Shown here piece by piece: positions 1 to 10,699 of a DNA stretch of 64,000 nucleotides (its first letter is position 1; the number at the start of each line of letters is the position of its first letter). Origin of the DNA: Dryocosmus kuriphilus (Eukaryota; Arthropoda; Insecta; Hymenoptera; Cynipidae); the NCBI GenBank assembly GCA_038277395.1, contig CM076192.1, positions 195,675,647 through 195,739,646 on the forward strand, written 5' to 3'. The notes under the pieces were generated by a model. The model was given only the letters and a program-made list of their open reading frames with translations, made no database searches and was not told the DNA's origin. The position numbers and the translations under genes were made by a program.

Positions 1-549
1 ATCTACTCCCAGCAGAAAAAAAGGAAACCTAAAAATCGAGGCAAAGGCAGTAGTAATAAGCCCAGTAGTGACGTGAGACAGATGTCGACCGAGCCCACGT
101 CGACCGGCCATGCAGGCAGTCAGTGTGCTGGAGTAAATTCCCTACTCGTGCCGCAGCAAAATGGGCCAAATAGTCTTAGCTATTTTCCATCTTATTGGCC
201 ACCATACGGTTTTTCTCCAGGCTTTCCTAAGGCACCAATGGTACCAGCTAGCCCCTTTCATCCTTTGGTCGATACCCAGGCCGCCTATGCACACGGATCG
301 CCGAGTGCAGCGGTGGGACCAGAACTGAAGATGGCAGTTCCTTCAACACGGTCTCCTCCTGTGTCCACTACCGCTAGTGCCACTAATAATAGGTCCATGC
401 GTGGCGGTTGTTGGAAATGCAAACAATAAGGCTACAATCATCGCCTGTGCTCTGAACCTGAACAGGATATCTGCCACGCATGTGGTGAACCCGGTCAGTA
501 TTCGAGGAGCTGCAGCGGATGCTCCGGACCCCAGCCGGGAAGCGAGTAA
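1..549 (+). pseudogene. Gag C-terminal part with two degenerate zinc knuckles (gypsy-1)
   Basis: The reading frame is open from base 1, so the N-terminus lies outside the window. The visible part begins with a Lys/Arg-rich stretch, continues as a Pro/Ser/Thr-rich linker and ends in two CX2CX4(H)X4C nucleocapsid knuckles at about 397-530. Knuckle 1 (CWKCKQ, stop, GYNHRLC) has an in-frame TAA at 427-429 and Tyr where His is expected. Knuckle 2 (CHACGEPGQYSRSC) has Gln in the His position. Both zinc sites are therefore broken. The frame ends at TAA 547-549, shortly before the protease block. Confidence 0.8.
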
Positions 550-589
550 GGGTGGGTGAAACTCGGGTCCCGTTACTTCGCCTCTCGTT

Positions 590-970
590 ATGAGGGCTCC
601 TCAAATCTGGAAAGAGCAAGTCAATGTGGTGTTTGATGAGAGGCGGCTCTTTATTACAGTTAGAGTTGATGGCGAATCACTCTACGGACTCTTTGATCCA
701 GGCTCGTGCTGCACGTATGTGGGCAAGCCTGCTTTTGAAAAATTTAGCGCTTTGTTAGATAGACTAGCTAACCAGATACGCCCGGGGATTATGTACGCAA
801 ACGGCGTTGTCGAGGAAACAGTCGGACAGGCCACTTTACCATTAGAGTTTTTAGGTATAAGAAAATTTTTGTCTATTCGTTTTGCGCCAACTTTCGACTG
901 TGAAGTTTCGTTTTGGCATGATTTTGACAAACTATTCGATTTCGATGTTAGGTTTAAGCACAGGATATGA
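590..970 (+). pseudogene. Retropepsin-like aspartic protease (gypsy-1)
   Basis: About 126 residues match the layout of a retroelement protease: a beta-rich start, the active-site strand LYGLFDPGSCCTYVG and a C-terminal half ending FDFDVRF. The catalytic triad, normally Asp-Thr/Ser-Gly, reads Asp-Pro-Gly, which should impair the enzyme. The block lies between Gag and RT as expected for a Gag-Pol polyprotein. A frameshifted, stop-containing linker (971-1182) separates it from RT. The assignment rests on position and this one motif. Confidence 0.7.
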
Positions 971-1182
971 GGATTAGGTGAAGGGCAGTGGCGCTCTTAC
1001 CAGAGCCACGAGATCGACTTGAAAACCCCTCCGACGGAATCACTTCCATCTTCGGAAGTGTGCGTCGTGTCTGAGGATCGGGCCCATGGATATCGGATAG
1101 TCAAGCTTGCGCGGGGCTGAAAGAGCTCCAAGAAAGCGAGGCCCGGTACCTCTATAGGTTTCTCACTGAGAAAATACAGCCC

Positions 1183-2421
1183 ATGCCGTTTAAGCTACCC
1201 GCAACCAGTTTAACGAAGCACACAATAGATGTGCAGGGTCACCCTGCCATCAAACAATGCCATAGACAATTATCTCCCAAAGGGGAAGAGGCTTTCAGAG
1301 AAGCAGCTCAGAAGCTCGAAGCGGAAGGAATAATTAAACTTAGTGGGAGGGAATGGTGTAACCCGGTGTTCATGGTAAAGAAGTCGGACGGAAGCTATAA
1401 ATTTTGTACCGACTTCAGAAAGTTGAATGGTGTTGCTAAGAAAGATGCTTATCCAATGCGGAATATCAGTGAGATACTAGCCAAACTCGCGTCGGCGCGT
1501 TACATTTCGACGATTGACCAAAGTCAAGCGTTCCAAAAGATTACTTTGTTAGAGGAAAGTGAAGAGCTTACCGCTTTTCCGGTGCCAGGGAAGGGACGTT
1601 TACACTACAATAGGATGCCCTTCGGGTTGTCGGGAGCACGGGCGAGCTTTCAGCGATTGCTAGACCGTTTGGTAACCCCGGAATTTGAGCCCCATGCGTT
1701 CGCGTATATGGACGATATTATAGTAGTCAGCGAAACTTTCGAGGAACATCCTCGTTGGTTAGGGAAGGTTTTAGATGCCGTCGTCAATGCCGGTCTTACC
1801 GTTATTCGTGAGAGGAGTGAGTTCGGATGTAGTCAGGTAGGATATTTGGGCTACTTAGTGGATAGGACGGGAATGCACCTGGAACCCGAGAAGGTAGAAC
1901 CAATAATCGACTACCCGGCTCCTAAGACCTTGCGCCATCTTAGACGATTTCTGGGTATGGTTTCGTGGTACAGGTGCTTCATGAAAGATTTCGCGAGAAA
2001 GGCTGAACCCCTGTACCAGCTATTAAAGAAAAACCGACGGTACACATGGGGAGAAAATCAAGAGCAAGCTTTTCAAGATTTGATGAACGCTCTGGTAACC
2101 GCACCTACTTTATCGAGGCCTGATTTCAGTCTTCCGTTTGTTCTTCAAACGGATGCGAGCGGTATCGGTTTTGGAGCTGTCCTGACACAGGAGCAGAATG
2201 AAGAGGGGCACTTTGTCGCATTCGCAAGTCGTTCGAAGCAAGCGGCCGAGAAAAATTATTCGGTGACCCAACAAGAGAGTTTGACTGTAGTTTGGGCCCT
2301 GGAAATGTTCAGGCCCTACTTGGATGAATATTACTTTACAGTTATCACCGACCACAGCAGTCTGAGATGGCTATGCCATTTAAGGGACCCCACGGTTCGC
2401 TGGGGTAGGTGGGGGCTTTAA
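1183..2421 (+). pseudogene. Reverse transcriptase and RNase H (gypsy-1)
   Basis: This 412-residue frame is the best preserved piece of gypsy-1. It shows the RT fingers (VKKSDGSYKFCTDFRKLN), palm (RMPFGLSGARASFQRL) and the catalytic YMDD box in FAYMDDIIVVSE, followed by the connection segment (LRRFLGMVSWYRCFM) and a Ty3/gypsy RNase H starting at LQTDASGIGFGAVL with later acidic residues (QQES and VITDHSS). The frame is lost near 2400 after a stretch resembling HLRDPT; coding similarity resumes in another frame at about 2430. Function would be copying element RNA into cDNA inside virus-like particles. Confidence 0.93.
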
Positions 2422-2663
2422 GACTGCTGCCGTACGACTTCGAAATTCGACACAGCAAATGTGCTTTACACCATGTTCCGTACGCTATGTCTCGAATTTT
2501 CGAACTCGTACCCGAAATGGTAAAGACGATCGGGGAGACTGATGAACTCTGGTTCACCCGTAGAACTAAGTTGGTCTAAGAGCTGCCGTATTAGTTCCCA
2601 GATTCGAAGATGGAGGAAGGGCGTTTATATTGACATCGTCCTGATCGTCTTACCGATCTTCTG

Positions 2664-3971
2664 TTGCCGAAATTGGAGGTGTGGAAGTTAGTGCTGCCAC
2701 TGGAGCTTAGAAGTCAGGCCATGATTGAGGCGCACGACACTCCAAACTCGGGCCACCTTGGCGTAGAAAAGACATTCAAACTTCTGTCGTTGCTCTACTA
2801 TTGGCCTGGCATGTTCAAAGAAGTGGCGACCCATGTCCACTTTTGCGAAACCTGCCAGAGAATGAAGGTGGAGCAGGCGGGTGCTATATGCCTAATGGGT
2901 AAACGAGTGATAGAGCAGCCTTTCTGGGTGGTAGCGGCAGATATTATGGGCCCGCTCCCGCCTAGTCGCTCAGGGAATCACTACGTGCTGGTATTCCAGG
3001 ACATGTTTACCAAGTGGGTCGAGTTCCTGCGCCTGATAGAAGCAAATTCCGCTAATGTACAAAAAGCGTTAGATGACGCGATTTTGTTTAGATGGGGAGC
3101 TCCTGAATTATTATTCACAAAAAATGGCACTGAATTCATGAGCACGCTAATTTCAAGGCTGCATCGGGACTGGAAATCAAGCACTCGATTACCCCACCGT
3201 ACCACGCGCAAGAGAATCCGGTGCAGAGGGTAAATCGAGTGCTGAAAACTACGATATGATCCTTTGTAGAAGGGGATCTTCTTAATTGGGATAAGCACCT
3301 CCCAGATTTCCGATTCGCGTATAATACAGCCGCGCATAGTTCCAATCGTGTGTCGCCAGCGCCCTTGAATTTCGGTCGAGAGACTAGACTGGCTAAATTG
3401 CTGAGAAAACAAGAAGAGGGAGCACCTAAGATTGTGCCGTTAGTGTTTGAGGAACGGGAGGATAGGATTATCAGGCAACGGGTCCGTAGACATTTAGTAG
3501 CGCACCATCTGGATTTAATGTCAGACCGGCAAGCGAAATATTAACACAGCCACCGCCGCGACGTTCGATATAGAATAGGGGATATTTTTTGGCGACGTAC
3601 CCATTTCTTGTCGTCTGCGGTTTATTATATTGCGAGTAAGCTGTCCCTTAAATATGGGGGGGCCATATAGGGTAGTAAAAGTGATCTCTCCGGTGGTATA
3701 CGAGGTTCAGGACGTGTCGGGAGTGGTTGAAAAAGCTCATATGAAAGAACTGAAACACTATTGTTCAGTGGATCCGAGCCTTTTTAATGAAGCCATTCCT
3801 TATAGTCCGGTGAACAGGAGGAGAGTCCCGCGCTGTCGGCCAACGCCGATACAAGACAATTTCCGACAGAGGACACTGACCTCTCGCTACCAGCCGCCAA
3901 GGCCGAGGGCGAACGAGTTCCGGATGATTCCGTGGGGCCCTATCAACGCGGAGAATCGCTTCGAGGGGTAA
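2664..3971 (+). pseudogene. Integrase with altered catalytic residues (gypsy-1)
   Basis: The zinc-binding HHCC domain is visible (HDTPNSGHLG ... HFCETCQ), followed by the RNase H-fold core. The first catalytic Asp is present in VVAADIMGPLP. The second catalytic position reads FTKNGTEF, with Lys where Asp is expected. After a frameshift near 3190 the third motif (ENPVQRVNRV) has Gln in place of Glu. A C-terminal GPYRVVKVISPVVYEV segment (3648-3700) is the usual integrase tail. Several stops and frameshifts lie between 3234 and 3629. Two of three catalytic acids are gone. Confidence 0.85.
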
Positions 3972-4234
3972 AGCCCTCAGCTATCGTCCCGGAGATTACC
4001 GAGACCTTACCCGGGCTCGGACAACTGAAACGAAGAAGGCTCGGTAGGCCCGGCAAGACCACCGGCAGAGTCCAGGCAACACGCGTTGGCAACCACCGTT
4101 GTCCGGTAGGGCCCCCGAAACAAAGGAGCCTTCTGTAGACTCCCAAGGCCGAGGAGCCTGCGAAAACCAGGAGAAGGAGGCGGCACGGAGGAGCGATATG
4201 CTCAGGGGCCGTATCGGAGCCCGGTAGGTATGCC

Positions 4235-4858
4235 GTGCCGGAAAAACCACCATACGGCCCTTCCGTATCGCGAGAGCGAAGGAGGGTCACACTTGTGGAA
4301 CGGTGCGGAGCCCTAGCGGAATGTCCTCCGCCGACGAGTACCCCGGACTCCGTTCCCTCGCCGTTATTTAGCACAGAAGCACAGGTCTCGGCGTTGCTGG
4401 AGGCAAATCCCCGAAGGTTTGAGGACCGGTCATCCGCCTTGTTCTCCCCGGCAGCACATAAAATGTGGACAGCGTGTGCGTGCGAGCCACTAGTCTGCGC
4501 GCCGCCTGATGGGTGCTGGAACTGCCACGTCGGCCGGCACCGATAACAGCTGTGCCCACATCTTAGGGGGGTTTACTGTTACGGATGCGGGAATCCTGAG
4601 GTGAGACTCAGCCAATGCCCTATGTGTTCGGCAACCTGGAGAAGGGGAGAGGTCGGGCCACATTTGCCATATGATCAAGGCCCCCCCCCCCCGACCCAGA
4701 ATGCGGCTGGCCAAGCCTATGAAGCCCCACAGACGCCAGGCACTCCCCTTGGACCCGCTGTGGCGGCAATAGCACCTGTTGCGGCCGATAAATCCCGCGT
4801 TCGCCTGGATGAAGACCATCCTCTCATCAAAGATATTGCGGGGGCGATCCTGCGCTGA
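4235..4858 (+). pseudogene. ORF with a second double zinc-knuckle module downstream of integrase
   Basis: The region after integrase is GC- and proline-rich. At 4517-4630 it encodes a CX2CX4HX4C knuckle (CWNCHVGRHR, stop, QLC) followed seven residues on by a second cysteine cluster (CYGCGNPEVRLSQCPMC). Spacing between and within the two knuckles closely parallels the Gag knuckles at 397-530. An in-frame TAA (4544-4546) interrupts the first one. A poly-C run (4679-4691) and a Pro/Ala-rich tail follow, ending at TGA near 4858. It may be a Gag duplicate belonging to gypsy-1 or the Gag end of another truncated element. Confidence 0.55.
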
Positions 4859-4914
4859 CTGTGAGCTCGCCCACCCAGTTTAGTTTGTAAGCCATTTTGC
4901 CGTATCATCCCGTT

Positions 4915-5135
4915 ATATTTAAGTTAGGATTAGATATGTATAGCTTAGAATTAGTTATATATAATTTAGGATTAGTTATGTACAGCGTAGACTATGTGTA
5001 GCTTAGAATTAGTTGTGTACAGCTTAGGATTATTTATGTACATCTTAGGAATAGTTATGTACAGGTTAGAATTAGTTATGTATAGCTTAGGATTAGTTGT
5101 GTAGTGTTTAGGATTAATTTTGTACAGTGTAGGGT
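4915..5135 (+). repeat. Minisatellite, about ten degenerate 21-23 bp units
   Basis: Consecutive units resemble TTAGGATTAGTTATGTACAGC with variants (TTAGAATTAGTTGTGTACAGC and similar). Unit length drifts between about 21 and 23 bp. It sits directly 3' of the gypsy-1 coding part and ends before a GGGTTAGTTCTTTCGTCTGG segment. It contains TTAGG, the common insect telomere pentamer, but as part of a longer unit and not as a telomeric array. Confidence 0.8.
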
Positions 5136-7140
5136 TAGTTCTTTCGTCTGGGTTCGTCCGTACGATAGATAGTAAGCACAAATCAGGACTCAGATCCGCT
5201 CGGGTACCTCCAAACATTTGCGTTTTGAGAAAATTTAGGGAATATGATTGTTTCTAACTGCCTTCATTTTCATACCCTCGCCGGGATTCGAGTTTTGACG
5301 GGAACTCCATTGTTAGGGCCTCATTCTCTCTTGCCTCCTTTGCATCTTCATCCCTAGCAAGTTTGCCGCGGAGTTTATAGAATCAGATCGAATAGAAACA
5401 TGGCCAAATCTCTCACACTCTCTCCATTCGCGAGTAGAATTCCAGTAAGAATTTTATAAGGAAAACGGATTGCTGACGCCTGCTGCTTCAGAACCTCAGT
5501 TATCAGCCTGGGGGAGGGGGATTGTAGCGTGGTGAATTTTACCCCTTTCGGGATCCTTTCGCCAGGCTGATACATAATAATCAGTTGGAAATTTAAATGA
5601 GATTCAAGAGAAGGATCTGATGGCCAAAGAGGAACACACCGACGTAAGAGGTAAACAGGAATATGAATGTGTAAGTGTGAATAGTAGTCTAGTAACCTTA
5701 GAATTCTTATGTGAGTTTATGTATTATGATTTACCTTATGTATTGCTGAAGTTGTAACGACAGGGACAAGTAGATCGGTAATTATTGTTGAACTTGCCTG
5801 CTTCCCGCGAGCCCCGGAACCCACTGCCAACAGCTGACCACAGGGAAGATAAACACAACCACACTACCCCGGACGTCGCCTCGTGTTGCCCGGCAATCCA
5901 CACTTCGCATTTCACACTTGGTGTCATTACACATGCACGAGTCCCACTCCCTAGATGGGAGGAGATTTCTCGCGATGAAACTCCGCGGAACGAGGCAGTA
6001 ATTTTCCGCGATATGGCAGAAATCGCGGCGGAGGTGGCAGCCATGGTGCTTGAGATATCAGTCCTGCTATACCACTACGGAGTATGGACCCGGCATAATA
6101 ACGATGAGATGAGAGAACCATAGATCGGGAGTGCAGCAGCTGCCAGATCTGCAGTACTACTGTGGAGAACGATCCGGGTATGATACCGACGAGATGGGAG
6201 GAACATAGTTCGGAAGGCAGCACCTGTCGGACTGGATATTGACGCGTGGAGAGACGCTACTCACTCGGAGAAAGCGGCGCAGCGTCAGTTCCGATTTGGC
6301 CATCGATACAGAGAGTCGGAGTCAAATTTAATCTTGCTGAAACCGCCATTCTGAGGCATGGGCAAGGAGAAACTGCCGGAATAACCTGAACAAAAATGGA
6401 ACTACGGGGAAGCAGGTAGGCCAAAGCAGATTCTGAACTCTCTCTTTGTTCCTTTTCCGTTCGAGTTATCCTTTTTTTTTTTTTTTTTTTTTTTTTTATA
6501 AAATTGTAATTTTATAGACATTTCAAGTCAGTGAGAAGGAGTGGGTAGCGGTGGATGAAACTTTCGGGCCATGTGCCATTTTGAGATGTGAACGCATCAA
6601 TGGACTTTGTCTATTGTCGCGATTTCTATTTTTTAAGCTAAATTTGCCGAAATGGGTTTTTTTTCCCTTTTTGTTTGTTGTTATTTGCCGTCTATCCTGT
6701 ATAATGCCTATTTGAAAAAGAAGGAAAACTAAATTGCCGCGTACTTTGCCACGAGGTAGCGATTGTGAAAATTCATAAGTTTACGTCTTTTACCTTTTGA
6801 ATAAGTATCATCCTGATTCCACTGTAACCATTCGCCTTTTCTCTGATAAATTTTAATAAACCTTTATACTTTTTGAATCTTATAATAATTTTCTGGTTCA
6901 TAATTTTTTTTTTTTTTGATCATGCTCCGATTCGTTTCGACACCCCCACCAAATCCCTCTCCTTCCAAACTAGAGCGGGATTGAGTTCATTTTGTTTTTG
7001 CGGTCATTCTTTTGGTTTGATAAACTTCTCATTTTTGTGTTCTTTTAGCGACGCCCCTTCAGGGTGTGTGACTCCTAACCAGCATAAAGTAAATTTTCGA
7101 CCTACAAAACTTTATTAGCTGTCACGTAGTGTAGGCCGAC
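5136..7140. other. Non-coding region, probably 3' untranslated/LTR DNA of gypsy-1
   Basis: No convincing gene. Visible elements are an imperfect direct repeat of about 85 bp (about 6061-6145 and 6150-6232, sharing CGATGAGATG.GAGGAAC-type text), a 26-nt poly-T run (6472-6497), a second T run near 6905-6918 and an AATAAA polyadenylation-like signal near 6855. These fit a 3' UTR or LTR, but no duplicate LTR is available to fix the ends. Confidence 0.4.
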
Positions 7141-7309
7141 ATTATAGCGATGCTAGGAACCACAAGTCCCAAGGGGTAAGTACTAGCGTTATAATATATA
7201 TATAATGCTGGCGTGATATCAGTAATGAGAACGCGACTAGAGTAATAACTTTGCAGCTGCAAAGAAGCTCGTTGTCACACGCGCATATTTCAAGCATAAA
7301 AAAAAGCTG

Positions 7310-7640
7310 TCCGTTTCGCGGGCACATTCTCATCGCGCGCTTCGCGCGAAGTATGTGCGCCCCCCCCTTCCCCCTGGTCACGCGGCGTGGTGGTCGACGC
7401 ACTTCGCGCTCCGATATATTTAAGCCTCGTGCTTCGCGCTCGGATATCATGGGTCCTTGCACATTGTGCACGGTATTCGTTACGTTGGTCTTAAAACTTC
7501 AAAACACCTACTTTTAATGAGATTACTAAACTTGAATTCTCTATTAAAAATGACAAAAGAAATTATTTAACTTAAGGCTCTATCGACCTTAAGGAATACA
7601 TTCTCATCATGACGGTCGCGCTTCGCGCTCGACAAGTAAC
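7310..7640. repeat. Four copies of a GC-rich CTTCGCGCTC-type palindromic repeat
   Basis: The core CTTCGCGC occurs at about 7339, 7401, 7430 and 7619, mostly within (G)CGCTTCGCGCTCG and twice followed by CGATAT/GGATAT. The segments can form short hairpins and stand out sharply from the AT-rich surroundings. The open frames here are by-products of this repeat composition. Confidence 0.75.
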
Positions 7641-7739
7641 TTTTTTAAAACACATTGTAGATTGGTAAAGTTTCTTTGCGATTTTCCAAACTTTCACAAT
7701 GCAGGATTTCGATTCTTAAAAGTAACAAAATTAGTCTTG

Positions 7740-8310
7740 TTATCAAATTTTTTAGCTTTTTCCAAGGTGAAAAATTCTGCTTGTTAATAACATCTCATAT
7801 TTTGTATAGTTTTGCTGATAAGTGGTTTTCTTTATATTTAATAATATTTTTCAAGAATAACTCAAAAACTATGCGTCTGCTAAAAAAATTTATAAAAATA
7901 AAATTTGTAGACTTTTTAAGGTGAACAACATTGTTTATCATCATTTTTTCGTATCTTGCATAGTTTGGTGGGAAATTTGAGTTATCTATTTTTAATAACG
8001 TTTTCTCGATTAAAACAGAAACCGTGCATTTTATCAAAAAATTGTTAATACACAGTTTGAAAACGTCTTTGAGTTGAACAACTTCTTTAATGTCATTTTT
8101 TTTCGTATCTTGAAGATTTTGGCAAGAAAAAACAGTTTCTTGTTCTTAATAACGTTTTCTCGATTAAAACAAAAACCATGCGTTTTATCAAAAAATGGCT
8201 AAAATAAAATTTGTAGATTTTTTTGCTATGAATACTTTCTACTGCCTTTTTTTTGTATCTCGCATAGATTAGCCGGAAAAGTGATTTCTTGATTTTGTGA
8301 AAGCAGTTTT
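7740..8310. repeat. Diverged tandem satellite, about 150-180 bp units
   Basis: At least three successive blocks share the order: TTTTTCGTATCTTGCATAG-like text, an AATAACGTTTTCTCGATTAAAAC segment, a CCATGCGTTTTATCAAAAAAT segment and an AAAATTTGTAGA segment. Matching lines can be read at about 7790-7920, 7940-8040, 8100-8215 and 8250-8330. The units are too diverged for a recent expansion. No gene is supported here. Confidence 0.7.
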
Positions 8311-8439
8311 TGATCGATAAAACCATAAATACTGTCCAAAAATGTGTGGTTATTGAACACGCCCTTTCTTTTAACGCCCTGAAGAAATGTGCCGAAGCGC
8401 AATCTAATCCGATTAGTCCTTCGAAAGTTATCGTGGGAA

Positions 8440-8490
8440 CAGACGCCAACGGCAACGACAACGACAACGACTTCGACGACGGATCGAAAT
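8440..8490 (+). repeat. Short ACGACA/ACGGCA microsatellite
   Basis: The text runs ACGCCAACGGCAACGACAACGACAACGAC and then CTTCGACGACGGAT, an impure hexanucleotide repeat. It makes an Asp/Asn/Thr-rich open frame that has no other sign of being a gene. Confidence 0.6.
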
Positions 8491-8611
8491 CAGGCAGACA
8501 AACACCGTCGTAAAAACCGTTCTTTCGGATTCAGGGGTCATGAAACGTTCAGATTTGGTGAAATCCGCGAAAGTCGTTTTTCACATAAAAGTAATACCTT
8601 CTCATTGAGAT

Positions 8612-10265
8612 GAGAATGTAATATACATAAAGCCACCTGGAGATCACCAGATGGTAGCATTCACAATCAGACTGATTACGTTTTAGTTGAGAGAAGACGT
8701 CATACGAGCATTCTCGATTTAAGACCGCACAGGGGAGCCGATTTGATTTCAGACCAGTTTATCCTGATAGTGAAAATAAGATCTAGACTAGCGTTAAATA
8801 AGGAAAATAGCCCCTCAGAGCCAGCAGTCCGTTTCAATATAGATAAATTTAAAACACCAACAGAGACATTGAATTAACAAGTAAAGATTTCTAACAGGTT
8901 CGATGCTCTTCAAAAGCAGAGAGATGATAGCGATAATTGTGAGGATGACCAGGAAATCCTGTGGGGCAATATGAAAGAGGCGACAAAGACAGCCGTGGAA
9001 AATACTATAGGTTTACATGAAGTAATCAAAATCGATCCGTGGTTCGACGAAGAGTGCAAACTGTGGTTTAAGAAGCAAACAGAGGACAAAGAAATCAGTT
9101 TACAAAATAAGTGCGATCAAACACGTATGAAGTACCTCGAGGATAGAAAAAGTACAAATCGACACGCATAATAAACAAAATAGCCCATGTGAGATGTACC
9201 GGGGAATCAATTTTATAAGGAAAGTAAAACGAAAATAATGAGGAGAGATTGTGGCAATCTAGCAGGTCTTTCGACACAGAGACTAAATTTATGGAAAAAC
9301 TATTTCGATAAGCTATTGAACGTACGCGAAGCCCCCGTTGAAGTTAATCTCGATGAAATCCACATTGCTAATCTACCAGTTGATGAGCCTACTGATAAAG
9401 AAGTAGAAATGGCTATCAAGAAGTTGAAAAATAATAAAGCCGCGGGCATTGACGACCTACTGTCAGAACTGATAAAAAATGGGTGCCCTCGCCTTACAAG
9501 GAAAATTTGTAAATTAATACGCGCAATCTGGAAAAACGAACGCATACCATAGGAATGGAATACCTCTATTATTATACCCATTTTTTAAAAAGGCTATAAG
9601 CCGAGCTGTAAAATTATGGGAGAATTTCACTTCTGCCTTCGTGCCATAAGATCCTGTCCAATGCAGTCTCAAGTAGACTGAACACTTTTTCTAAGGAAAT
9701 CATTGGCGACTACCAGTGTGGATTTCATCTAAAACGGTCTACAAGCGATCAAATGTTTAAAATTTGAAAACTGTTACAAAAGAAATGGGAATTTAATGAA
9801 GCAGTACATCAGCTATTTATGGAGTTCTGAAAAGCTTTCAAATCTATCATACACGCACGAATGTACTGGATTCTGGAGTTCTTGCTTCTACCTAGGAATT
9901 TGGTTAGACTTATCGAAATTTGTTTAAGCGGCAGTAGTGGTAGGATACGCATAAACGGAAGTTTAACTCATTAGTTTTTAATCTGCCATGGCCTGAAATA
10001 GGGCGGTGCGCCGTCGTGCATCTTTTTCAACTTAGTTTAAGAATATGTGGTCAGACAAGTACAAACGAATCCGTCCGGTGCTACCCTCAATAGGACAATA
10101 CAAATTCTGGGACATGATGATGGTCTTCACTTCCTCGGGGATGATAAAGAAACGGTACCTAAAAATGCGGAAATCTTGATCACAAAAGCCAAGGAAATAG
10201 GTTTAGAGGTTACCGAATCGAAGACAAAATATAGCTCGTCGACAGATCAGGTCGATTCACTGTAA
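8612..10265 (+). pseudogene. 5'-truncated non-LTR retrotransposon (RTE-like endonuclease-RT)
   Basis: Translation starts inside an APE-type endonuclease: HKATWRSPDG, then NQTDYVLVERRRH and RGADLISDQF, where Gln replaces the usual catalytic His. A linker with conserved DPWFDEEC follows (8971-9171). The RT begins at about 9390 with AIKKLKNNKAAGIDDL and is traceable through many frameshifts to about 9990. The palm segment at 10090-10130 reads ILGHDDGLHFLG, so the YADD box is altered and shortened; the thumb part EIGLEVTESKTKY follows. The family resembles RTE-like LINEs. The 5' end is missing, as is common for target-primed insertion, and the copy is dead. Confidence 0.8.
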
Positions 10266-10345
10266 TAGATGCGATAGACCTGTTCATTTGAAATGTGCCA
10301 ATTTAACAGCCAGCTATTACACCTGCATCCATTCTCAATCTGATT
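10254..10345 (+). other. Possible PHD-like zinc-finger coding remnant
   Basis: One frame reads HCNRCDRPVHLKCANLT followed by YYTCIH, giving CX2CX4HX2C and a further Cys. This is reminiscent of the second half of a PHD finger, a domain found in some LINE ORF1 proteins. It abuts the LINE remnant but is in a different frame and only about 30 residues long. Between here and 10690 I see only AT-rich DNA and a TA microsatellite (10675-10700). Confidence 0.3.
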
Positions 10346-10699
10346 GACCTAATATTTTTTGAATTCACCTACTTTTTTTCACCTTTTTATTATCATCTCG
10401 GAATTATCTCAACTTGATTATATTTTAGACCACAAAATACGCCTTTTTGAAGATTAAAATCAAATATTTTGATGAAATTAGGTCATTCTCATTCTAATAA
10501 GTTTGTGTCTCACAACCCCGCGAACATTGCGGAAATCCAGAAAAAAAAACTTGTGGGCAGGCAGGCAAAACTTAGTGATCTTTCTAAAATTTCTACTAAT
10601 TAATCTCTTGTCTAAGTCCACTATTTTGCCCGATTTATTTTTCATTTATCAATTAAAAAATAATATTTATATTTATATGCATATATATATATATATATA

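Larger units (their letters stand above)
1..4860 (+). mobile_element. gypsy-1: Ty3/gypsy LTR retrotransposon, 5' end outside window, inactive
   Basis: Plus-strand blocks occur in Ty3/gypsy order: Gag end with zinc knuckles (1-549), retropepsin-like protease (590-970), reverse transcriptase and RNase H (1183-2421), integrase (2664-3971), then an extra zinc-knuckle ORF (4235-4858). The order RT, RNase H, integrase separates it from Ty1/copia. Blocks are split by frameshifts and stops and several catalytic residues are changed, so this copy is dead. The 5' LTR lies left of the window. The 3' LTR cannot be delimited because no second copy is available; it may fall within 4900-7140. Confidence 0.9.

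Noticed and set aside
4915..5135. Interstitial telomeric array
   Set aside because: TTAGG appears only once per 21-23 bp unit, not as a pentamer array.
5785..6123. 112-codon plus-strand frame, considered as an env-like ORF of gypsy-1
   Set aside because: No signal peptide, transmembrane or furin-like features, and it includes part of an 85-bp direct repeat.
7142..7471. 109-codon minus-strand frame with RGLNISEREVRRPP-type repeats
   Set aside because: Created by the CTTCGCGCTC DNA repeats; no sign of a protein gene.
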